A DNA stretch of 10,325 nucleotides, taken from NCBI GenBank assembly GCA_955651875.1, contig CATPAP010000142.1, positions 1 through 10,325 on the forward strand, written 5' to 3'. Position numbers and translations under genes: made by a program. The first letter of the stretch is position 1, and each line of letters opens with the position of its first letter. The notes under the pieces were generated by a model. It was not told where the DNA came from, searched no databases, and was given only the letters and a program-made list of their open reading frames with translations. This DNA is from Candidatus Dormiibacterota bacterium (GTDB lineage: Bacteria; Chloroflexota; Dormibacteria; Aeolococcales; Aeolococcaceae). Positions 1 through 5,288 of the stretch are shown here, in pieces.

Positions 1-294
1 ACTGCCAGCAGAGGGTGACCGTCGCTGCGGTCGTGCATGTGGTGGCCTCCGCCGGCAGGTGCTGGCCCGCAGTCCTCGCAGGTGCCCCATTGCAGGACAA
101 CGTCCGGCAGGAGCCGCCTCTCATGCGGATTGTAGTACCCCGCTCCCGAGGCTCTGTCCGTAGGCGACAAGCTGGCCGTCGTCGTCGACCGCGACTCGAC
201 TGAACTGGTACGCGCGGCACCACCAGCGTCGACGGTCCTGAACCGCGCTGAGAGGGAGTGGAGGCGGGCGCCGGTCTTCGCGCTCGACCGGCAC
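1..294 (-). pseudogene. possible small, frame-broken gene running off the left edge
   Basis: I do not recognise this as a family. A minus-strand frame opens at GTG 294, ten bases after an AAGGTG Shine-Dalgarno-like site (310-305) and 22 bases after the propeller gene's stop. It reads 57 codons to a TGA at 123-121. Its composition is protein-like (for example the stretch RVAVDDDGQLVAYGQ) and codons favour G/C at third positions. Near a GGGG run (minus strand, 141-138) a second frame becomes protein-like instead, with YYNPHERRLLPDVVLQW and then a CEDC motif followed by HH and H residues. That frame has no stop before the window edge. Removing one G from the run would join the two into a single reading. 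This suggests a real gene with a frameshift (mutation or sequencing error), but chance open frames are common at this GC content. The beginning overlaps a GC-rich hairpin (264-298), which would argue against translation there. Confidence 0.3.
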
Positions 295-298
295 CCGC
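264..298 (-). terminator. GC-rich hairpin after the beta-propeller gene
   Basis: Positions 264-276 pair with 286-298 at 12 of 13 positions (the only mismatch is 269/293) around a 9-base loop. The stem lies 18 bases downstream of the propeller gene's TAA in the direction of transcription. No run of U follows on the minus strand, so this would be a U-less terminator of the kind common in high-GC genomes. It could instead be a structured element at the start of the possible downstream reading frame. Confidence 0.4.
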
Positions 299-316
299 GC
301 ACGTCACCTTGTCGGG

Positions 317-1417
317 TTAGAACTCCGCGGGCGGCGGGGTCTGGCCGGTGTAATCACCCAGGACGAACGCTGTGTACGGACCATCCAGCAGGCCCCGAGC
401 AATCCCCGGGACGTTGGTCTTGCCGTACTGGAACTCCAACTGCTTGTCGCCTCCGATGATGATGGCTCGGTGGTTGAACTGATCAGCGATGGCGATGTCG
501 CCATCGGCAAGACGCACTGCGTTGGTGGGCGAGGGCGCCGAGTTGCTTCTGGGTGCCTGGTTGGTGAAGTACCGGAAGTTGATGTGCTTGTCCTCCGTCA
601 CCTCCACGATTCGGCTGTGGCCCGAGTCGGTGATCAGGGTGTCCCCGTTGGGCAGGCGGCTGGCGAAGGCCGCGAAATGCAAGGGCACGGTGACCGAGGG
701 ACGGCCGCTGCCGTACTGCCACACGATGCGCCCGCTCCGAGTGATTTCGATCACGCGGTTGTTGTTCTCGTCGGCGATCAGGATGTGGCCGTCGGGCAGC
801 AACTCGGCACTGTTCGGATTGTTGAGCGCGCCGGGGCCAGACGCAGGTCCATACGACCATACGACCGTCCTGGTGAAGCGGCCGACTTCGATCACCCGAT
901 TGTTGCCCTGGTCGACGATCAGGATGTTGCGATTGGGCAGCTGAATGGCGAAGACGGGAACGTTCAGCTGATTGGGCCCGGAACCCGTCACGCGCGCCTT
1001 GCCGTATTGCCAGACGATCTCACCTTCGCTGTCCACCACGATGACTCGGTTGTCGACGCAGCTGAATTTCGGCGCGACTGGTGACCCGCCCAACGGAATC
1101 CCGGTGCCGGGCATCAGGGTCAGCCCGCCCGAGAGCCTCTCCGCGTCGTTGAGCCCGATGATCGCTCCGGGTCCGGGGTTGCAGAGCCTGGGGTTACCGG
1201 AGCCGAAGCTCCAGACGATCTTCCGTGTTACCGGATCGATCTCGACAGCGCGGTTGTTGAACTGATCGGACACCAGGAGGTTGCCCGGTTGGTTGAACCC
1301 CCCAGTCGGTGCGCTGCTCCCTGCGCTTGCGCCGACCGGGTGTGAGCCGGCAGCTGTGGCCAAGAGCAGCATGCCCCCGGCAACGAACAGGATCCGACGG
1401 CGACGTTGCTTGCCCAT
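317..1417 (-). CDS. secreted NHL-repeat beta-propeller protein
   Basis: Predicted extracytoplasmic beta-propeller of 366 residues. The N-terminus has a basic stretch (KQRRRR, residues 3-8), a hydrophobic core (about 9-23) and a plausible signal-peptidase site after ASA near residue 32. About six blades follow, each of the form 'LPDG-x-ILIAD-xx-NNRVIEI-xxxG-x-IVWQYG', near residues 46-74, 122-139, 158-190, 206-236, 254-284 and 300-332. This is the signature of NHL/Vgb-like six-bladed propellers. Such folds usually bind ligands or partner proteins. No catalytic residues are evident and I cannot assign a substrate. A 45-residue insertion between blades 1 and 2 is bounded by the only two cysteines (C79 and C120), a possible disulphide. 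I chose ATG 1417 because GGAGGT lies four bases upstream; an in-frame GTG at 1423 would overlap that site. The fold is sure; the function is unknown. Confidence 0.88.
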   Translation of the reverse strand: MGKQRRRRILFVAGGMLLLATAAGSHPVGASAGSSAPTGGFNQPGNLLVSDQFNNRAVEIDPVTRKIVWSFGSGNPRLCNPGPGAIIGLNDAERLSGGLTLMPGTGIPLGGSPVAPKFSCVDNRVIVVDSEGEIVWQYGKARVTGSGPNQLNVPVFAIQLPNRNILIVDQGNNRVIEVGRFTRTVVWSYGPASGPGALNNPNSAELLPDGHILIADENNNRVIEITRSGRIVWQYGSGRPSVTVPLHFAAFASRLPNGDTLITDSGHSRIVEVTEDKHINFRYFTNQAPRSNSAPSPTNAVRLADGDIAIADQFNHRAIIIGGDKQLEFQYGKTNVPGIARGLLDGPYTAFVLGDYTGQTPPPAEF

Positions 1418-1421
1418 GACC

Positions 1422-1427
1422 ACCTCC
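1422..1427 (-). promoter_or_regulatory. Shine-Dalgarno site of the beta-propeller gene
   Basis: GGAGGT on the minus strand, four bases before ATG 1417. It decides the start: the in-frame GTG at 1423 overlaps this site, so the ATG is preferred. Confidence 0.7.
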
Positions 1428-1447
1428 GCTAAACCCCTTTCTGCGCC

Positions 1448-1465
1448 GGCGCGACAGGTCGCGCC
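1448..1465. promoter_or_regulatory. perfect 8-2-8 palindrome upstream of the propeller gene, possible operator
   Basis: GGCGCGAC, a 2-base spacer, then GTCGCGCC: a perfect inverted repeat centred about 40 bases upstream of ATG 1417 on the minus strand. Its size and position fit a dimeric repressor site or a leader hairpin. A weak -10-like TATCAA lies further upstream on the minus strand (about 1479-1474) with no clear -35. At this GC content short GC palindromes arise by chance, so the regulatory role is inferred. Confidence 0.3.
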
Positions 1466-1679
1466 GTCAGAGATTGATACGCGCTCGGGTTACACCCGGA
1501 CCCCGCGCCGCTCGGGCTGGTTGCTCGGTGCTCTGCGTCGCCGACATCGGCATCGGCACCCGCCTCGTCATCGCGATTCGCGGTCACGAGGGCCGGATGG
1601 AAGCCGTTTGAACCCCCGGAGGCGGCGTGTCCACCGAGGTTGGTTCGCGAGGCGGATGGTGCAAATGAGATCAGTCTCC
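1466..1679. other. intergenic stretch, no recognisable gene
   Basis: Apart from a small 5-3-5 inverted repeat at 1486-1498 (CGGGT/ACCCG), I see no protein-like frame, RNA gene, mobile element end or direct repeat here. It lies between the propeller gene's upstream region and the tRNA-like remnant. An open frame on the plus strand spans it but has no protein-like composition or start signal. Confidence 0.5.
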
Positions 1680-1757
1680 GCCCGATGGAGTGCGTCTAAT
1701 GGAGCAGCCGCGCTTCTAAGCGGTTGGTCGTAGGTTCGATTCCTACCGAGGGCGCCA
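1680..1757 (+). pseudogene. degenerate tRNA-Arg(UCU)-like sequence, 3' half preserved
   Basis: The 3' half reads as a tRNA. There is an anticodon-region TTCTAA flanked by GCCGC/GCGGT (1707-1711 and 1720-1724) and a perfect 5-bp T-stem with loop TTCGATT (1730-1746). An acceptor 3' strand (1747-1753), discriminator G and encoded CCA (1755-1757) follow. It matches the usual form of bacterial tRNA-Arg with anticodon UCU. The 5' half is damaged. Only four of seven acceptor pairs form (1680-1683 with 1753-1750), the D-stem has an extra G and a shortened loop, and an extra G at about 1712 makes an 8-base anticodon loop. I judge it non-functional: either a decayed tRNA gene or the tRNA end left by a site-specific integration. 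It ends 17 bases short of the MFS gene's stop, on the opposite strand. Confidence 0.6.
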
Positions 1758-1774
1758 ACGCGTTCCGCACGTGC

Positions 1775-3139
1775 CTAACACTCACCCGGCTCCGCCGGCG
1801 CGAGGGCTTCCGGCGGCGCGATCATCCCGGGGAGCGACACGTCGAGCGCTGACGCGGAGGGATGCGGCTCGTTCTCCGAGGCGGCATCGCGCAGTTCCGC
1901 CGGGATGGCCTCCTCGATGGTGCGCAGCGAGCGCACGGGTGAGAACGCAACGGGCAGCACCGACAGCAGGGTGCCGGCCGCGCCGATGATCATGGTGGGG
2001 CGCAGTCCCAGGCTGGAGCCGAGCGCTCCACCGACGAGATTCCCGATCGGGATCGTGCCCCACACGATGAAGCGCATCGTCGCGTTCATCCGGCCCTGGA
2101 ACGCGGGCGGGCAGATCGCCTGACGCAGCGACACCTGGGTGATGTTGTAGATGACGCCGACGCCGCCGATGAACGAGGCAGCCACGAGGAACGGCACCGG
2201 GTTCGCGGCGGGCGCCAACGCAACCAGGAGTCCCGAGCATCCGAGCGCAGCGCTGAAGACGATGGTGTGGCCCACGCCGAGGCGGCGGCTGATCCGCCCG
2301 GCGAGGAGCGCGCCGAGAGGCGCACCCACCGAACCGATGCTGAAGGCCACACCGATCGAGACAGCGCTCATGTGCAGGTCTCGCACGCAGAAGAGGATGA
2401 GCAGTGCGAAGTAGATATTTCCGAAGAGGTTCCATGTTGCTGTGCACGCGGCAATCGGACGCAGCAGCCGATGACCGAGCACGTACCGCAGCCCGGCGGT
2501 GATGTCCGCCCGCATGGATGTCCGTTCTGCCGCACGATGAGTGCGCGGTTCGCGACCTCGAATGGTGAGCAGCGAGAGCACCGACGCCACATAGCTCGCG
2601 GCGTCCGCGGTCATCGCGATCGGGGCACCGAGGACACCGACGAGGCCGCCGCCGAGCGCAGGACCGGCCAGCTGGGCACCCGAGCGCGTGAGTTCCAGCT
2701 TCGCGTTCCCGTCGACGAGCTGGTCGCGGGCGACGAGCGCGGGCAGGTACGACTGGTGCGCCACGTCGAAGAACACCGTGAGCACACCAGTGACGAACGC
2801 GACGATGTAGAGCTGCGCGAAGGTGATGTGGCCCGCTGCCGCGGCGACGGGGATGGAGCCGATGGCGAGGATGCGGCCGACGTCGGCGATGACAAGGATC
2901 GGCCGGCGAGTGCCGAGGCGATCGACCCACACGCCCGCCGGGAGGCCCACGATGAGGAAGGGCGCGAAGCCCACCGCCGTGAGGACTCCGACCTGCAACG
3001 CGCCGGCGTGAAGCGTCAGCACCGCGACGAGCGGCAGCGCGAGCAGCGTCACCTCGGAGCCCAGCTCGCTGATCGACTGCCCCGCCCACAGCCTCAGGAA
3101 GTCCCCGTGGCGCCACAGCGAACGCGAGGGCGCGGTCAT
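1775..3139 (-). CDS. MFS transporter, drug-efflux (DHA3/MFS_3) type
   Basis: Inner-membrane secondary transporter of 454 residues with about 12 hydrophobic segments and a soluble C-terminal tail of about 45 residues. The opening SLWRHGDFLRLWAGQSISEL and the following helix are typical of the macrolide-efflux/EntS-like branch. The MFS loop 2-3 motif is present as GVWVDRLGTRR (about residues 69-79). These proteins usually export drugs or small hydrophobic metabolites using the proton gradient; the substrate cannot be read here. It follows the methyltransferase in the same direction after about 55 bases and is probably co-transcribed with it. I chose ATG 3139 because the family normally starts a few residues before SLWRH. 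A GTG at 3163 would add eight residues, and neither start has a strong ribosome site. The annotated stop is TAG at 1775-1777. Confidence 0.88.
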   Translation of the reverse strand: MTAPSRSLWRHGDFLRLWAGQSISELGSEVTLLALPLVAVLTLHAGALQVGVLTAVGFAPFLIVGLPAGVWVDRLGTRRPILVIADVGRILAIGSIPVAAAAGHITFAQLYIVAFVTGVLTVFFDVAHQSYLPALVARDQLVDGNAKLELTRSGAQLAGPALGGGLVGVLGAPIAMTADAASYVASVLSLLTIRGREPRTHRAAERTSMRADITAGLRYVLGHRLLRPIAACTATWNLFGNIYFALLILFCVRDLHMSAVSIGVAFSIGSVGAPLGALLAGRISRRLGVGHTIVFSAALGCSGLLVALAPAANPVPFLVAASFIGGVGVIYNITQVSLRQAICPPAFQGRMNATMRFIVWGTIPIGNLVGGALGSSLGLRPTMIIGAAGTLLSVLPVAFSPVRSLRTIEEAIPAELRDAASENEPHPSASALDVSLPGMIAPPEALAPAEPGEC

Positions 3140-3168
3140 GCGGCTGTGCTCACGTCGGGCCACGGTAA

Positions 3169-3183
3169 GCCATCAGCGATGGC
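3169..3183. other. small inverted repeat between methyltransferase and MFS genes
   Basis: GCCATC, a 3-base loop and GATGGC form a perfect 6-bp hairpin between the methyltransferase stop (3195) and the MFS start. It has no U tract. It could modulate read-through from the first to the second gene, or be chance. Confidence 0.25.
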
Positions 3184-3194
3184 CCCGTCATTCG

Positions 3195-3962
3195 TCAAGC
3201 GCCACGGCGCGCGACGATGTTGAGGCGCACGTAGTCGATCACCGGATCGGGCATCGCGCCGGCGACGCTGCGCACAAGCTGCCGCCCTTCGTCCTCCGTC
3301 ATGGCGGCAATCGCCTCACGGAAGCAGACGGCTTCGAGGAAGTCCATGAGCCGCTCATCGCCGTCGAAGCGCGTCGGTTCCTCGTTGGTCCAGACGCGCA
3401 CGTCCACGAACCCTGCCTCCTCGAGACGCGCCCGCGTGACCTCCGCCGTGGCGTACTCGCGGGTGCCGATGCTCTTTACCCCGAACCGACGAGCGATGGC
3501 GAGCAGCCTGGTGATGTTTCCCTCAGCGCCGCACTGCGCAGCCAGTTGGCCACCGGCGCTCAGCACGCCGGCGAGGTTCGCGAACAGCCGCGGGTGATGC
3601 GCAATGAGGTGGAATGTCGCGCTGGAGAACACCGCATCCACCGGCGCCGCGCCACCCAAGGTCGCCGGCGTCAGCGCCAGGGCGTCAGCCTCGACGAAGC
3701 TGACGCGATCCGCTGCCCACGCCAGCCGGCGGCGCGCCTCGTCCAGCATGCTGCGGGAGTCGTCGAGCGCGATCACGCGCCCATTCGGCAGCCGCGTCAG
3801 CAGCTGCTCGCTGACCCGCCCGCTGCCGCAGCCGCAGTCCAGCACGGTCTCGTCGCCGCGCAGTTCGAGCCGCTCGAGCACCGCAGCGCCCCAGCGCGCC
3901 TGCGGATCGGCCACGCGGTCATACGACGCGCCGTCCCATTGGCGCGGCGGTCGGGCGCTCAC
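3195..3962 (-). CDS. class I SAM-dependent methyltransferase, trans-aconitate methyltransferase-like
   Basis: Cytoplasmic methyltransferase of 255 residues transferring a methyl group from S-adenosylmethionine. The Rossmann motifs are clear: motif I VLDCGCGSG (40-48), an acidic strand-2 end at VIALDDS (63-69), the adenine-binding EADAL (91-95) and the motif IV strand VDAVFSSATFHLI (108-120). The N-terminal WDGASYDR and the segment around FHLIAHHPRLFANLAGVL resemble Tam (trans-aconitate 2-methyltransferase) and its relatives. The C-terminal third is less conserved, so the acceptor substrate is not settled. The start is GTG 3962: no Shine-Dalgarno site is visible, but a TACGCT box ends seven bases upstream, which fits a leaderless transcript. 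It lies divergent from the histidine phosphatase gene and upstream of the MFS exporter, probably as a two-gene unit. Confidence 0.87.
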   Translation of the reverse strand: MSARPPRQWDGASYDRVADPQARWGAAVLERLELRGDETVLDCGCGSGRVSEQLLTRLPNGRVIALDDSRSMLDEARRRLAWAADRVSFVEADALALTPATLGGAAPVDAVFSSATFHLIAHHPRLFANLAGVLSAGGQLAAQCGAEGNITRLLAIARRFGVKSIGTREYATAEVTRARLEEAGFVDVRVWTNEEPTRFDGDERLMDFLEAVCFREAIAAMTEDEGRQLVRSVAGAMPDPVIDYVRLNIVARRGA

Positions 3963-3968
3963 CGAGCA

Positions 3969-3974
3969 AGCGTA
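3969..3974 (-). promoter_or_regulatory. -10 box (TACGCT) for the methyltransferase, leaderless
   Basis: TANNNT hexamer occupying -12 to -7 relative to the GTG at 3962. This spacing is typical of leaderless genes in Actinomycetota and related groups, where transcription begins at the start codon. No -35 consensus is visible. Confidence 0.45.
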
Positions 3975-3997
3975 GCGGCGCGGGCAGGTCGATCCCG

Positions 3998-4003
3998 TAG
4001 CAT
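3998..4003 (+). promoter_or_regulatory. -10 box (TAGCAT) for the histidine phosphatase, leaderless
   Basis: TANNNT hexamer occupying -12 to -7 relative to the GTG at 4010, mirroring the box of the divergent gene. No Shine-Dalgarno site or -35 element is visible. Confidence 0.45.
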
Positions 4004-4009
4004 CGCGGC

Positions 4010-4663
4010 GTGTCTGTGCCGGTGTCCACCCGCGTCTACCTCGTCCGCCACTGCGACGTCCGCAACCCGCAGGGCGTGCTCTACGGTCACCTGCCCGACT
4101 TCCCGCTCAGCGACACTGGTGCGGCCCAGGCGCACGCCCTCGGCCGGCGGCTCGCTCAGACGTCCGCTCGACAAATCTACGCCAGCCCGCTGCTGCGCGC
4201 GCAGGAGACCGCCGAGATCATCGCCAGCCACATCACGGGATCGGTGGTCACCACCACGGACGACCTCACCGAGGCCCGCTTCGGCCACTATCTGGAGGGC
4301 GTCCGGCCGCGGGAGGTGCCGTGGAAGCGCCCCCTGTGGATGGTCCACATGGTCTGGCCCGGCCTGCTCTCCAACGACGAGAGCGTCGGTGAGATGGCTG
4401 CGCGCGTGGAGCGACCGATCCGGCGGATCCTCGAGACCAGCCTGGACGAGGGTGGGATCTGCGTCAGCCACGGCGACCCCATCCAGGCATTCTGGGTGCG
4501 CGGCGCCGGCCGTCACGCCTGGGCGCTGCACCGCCTCCGGTGCCGCAAGGGCGGCATGCTCGAGCTCGAATACGTCTACGGCACGCTCACGCGCACGGTC
4601 TACCGGCCGCCCCCCGTCATACCCGAGTCGAGTCCTCAGTCCGAAGCGGGCGACGTCGCCTGA
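4010..4663 (+). CDS. histidine phosphatase family protein (phosphoglycerate mutase-like)
   Basis: Cytoplasmic phosphohydrolase of 217 residues in the branch-1 histidine phosphatase superfamily, which works through a phosphohistidine intermediate. The catalytic set is complete: R13-H14 in YLVRHCDV, R63 in SPLLRAQET, E88 in LTEARFGHYLEG and H154 in CVSHGD. The usual RHG signature is RHC here. The C-terminal 20 residues are Pro/Ser-rich and probably disordered. A region rich in Trp/Met/Pro at about 103-120 replaces the usual helical cap and may shape the substrate pocket. The substrate is unknown; the family covers phosphoglycerate mutases, cobalamin-pathway phosphatases and broad-specificity enzymes. 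GTG 4010 is the likely start because of the TAGCAT box. It converges on the FAD-binding gene with nine bases between the stop codons. Confidence 0.88.
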   Translation: MSVPVSTRVYLVRHCDVRNPQGVLYGHLPDFPLSDTGAAQAHALGRRLAQTSARQIYASPLLRAQETAEIIASHITGSVVTTTDDLTEARFGHYLEGVRPREVPWKRPLWMVHMVWPGLLSNDESVGEMAARVERPIRRILETSLDEGGICVSHGDPIQAFWVRGAGRHAWALHRLRCRKGGMLELEYVYGTLTRTVYRPPPVIPESSPQSEAGDVA

Positions 4664-4676
4664 CCGATCCGGTCAG
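4660..4676. terminator. stem-loop shared by two convergent stop codons
   Basis: CTGACCG, loop ATC, CGGTCAG: a perfect 7-bp inverted repeat. The TGA of the phosphatase (4661-4663) and the TGA of the FAD-binding gene (complement of 4673-4675) occupy symmetric places in its two arms. It could end transcription in both directions. No U tracts flank it. Confidence 0.4.
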
Positions 4677-5287
4677 CCCGCGAAGGCTGCCGCCACGTCG
4701 ATCCCGGCGTCTCCTCGCCACGGACCGGGACCCAGCTCCGCCGGGGTGCGCGCAACGGCGGGCTCGAGTCGGAGGGTCACGGCGAGGATGGCGCCGAGGC
4801 GGTCGCCGCCGCCGAGGGCGAGCCCGGGCAGGTCGTACCCGACCACGTCCTTGAGGGTGCGGCCGCCCGCGGAGATCAACTCTCCTCGCGGCGTGAGCAG
4901 GTCGATCCCCACCAGGGTGCGATGCGAGATCTCGCCGAGCGCCACCGACTGTCCCGCCGTGTCGCTGCGCACACTCGGCAGCCCGCTCACCGCGAAGCGT
5001 CGGGCAGCGGCGGCCTCGCGGATCGCCGTCCACGACGCCGCCCCGCCCGCGTGGAGGAGGAGAGCGGTCGGGTCGAGGCGGACAGCGTCGAGCCGGCCCG
5101 CGTCGACGACCACGTCGGCACCGGAAGCCTGCGCGGAGCCGGCGGGTGCAACCGTGATCGACGCAGCGAGGCAGCTGGCGAGAACCTCGCGGAGCTGGGT
5201 GACGCTGCCAGGACGCACCACGTTGTCGGCCCCCACACCACCGGCGCCGACGGTCGCGGCAAGCTGTCGGCGCAGAGTCTCCTCCAC
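4673..5287 (-). CDS. short FAD-binding (PCMH-type, GlcD/GlcE-like) protein at the end of the nuo operon
   Basis: Resembles the FAD-binding half of glycolate oxidase subunits GlcD/GlcE, which oxidise 2-hydroxy acids and pass electrons to the respiratory chain. Clearest is GGRTLKDVVGYDLPGLALGG followed by GAILAVTLRLEP (about 141-174), the family's conserved FAD-contact segment. SGLPSVRSDTAGQSVALGE (about 100-118) matches the preceding loop. The protein has only 204 residues, against about 350 for E. coli GlcE, and stops after the PCMH domain with no cap or substrate domain. The glycine-rich pyrophosphate loop (usually GGGT/S) is shortened to PAGSAQASG. Its GTG start follows the nuoN stop after a single base with no visible ribosome site, so translation is probably coupled to nuoN. 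It may be an electron-transfer partner lacking its own oxidase domain, or a decaying GlcE. The fold is fairly sure; activity is unknown. Confidence 0.8.
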   Translation of the reverse strand: MEETLRRQLAATVGAGGVGADNVVRPGSVTQLREVLASCLAASITVAPAGSAQASGADVVVDAGRLDAVRLDPTALLLHAGGAASWTAIREAAAARRFAVSGLPSVRSDTAGQSVALGEISHRTLVGIDLLTPRGELISAGGRTLKDVVGYDLPGLALGGGDRLGAILAVTLRLEPAVARTPAELGPGPWRGDAGIDVAAAFAG

Positions 5288-5288
5288 G

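Noticed and set aside
1707..1724. An 8-base anticodon loop, as in frameshift-suppressor tRNAs
   Set aside because: The acceptor and D-arms of the same sequence do not fold, so a working suppressor tRNA is unlikely. The extra base is better read as decay.
1751..1774. Three adjoining short palindromes (GGCGCC, AACGCGTT, GCACGTGC) as a terminator or regulatory site
   Set aside because: They do not combine into one stable stem, have no U tract, and the first is partly the tRNA acceptor end. Short self-complementary words are frequent at this GC content.
2267..3223. A 318-codon plus-strand open frame rich in Glu, Arg and Asp
   Set aside because: It lies entirely antisense to the MFS transporter, whose helices and motif A are clear. 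The charged composition mirrors hydrophobic codons on the other strand.
4049..4054. RHC instead of RHG in the phosphatase signature as a sign of inactivity
   Set aside because: The catalytic His, both Arg, the Glu and the second His are all present. The third position of the motif is not catalytic, so the enzyme is probably active.
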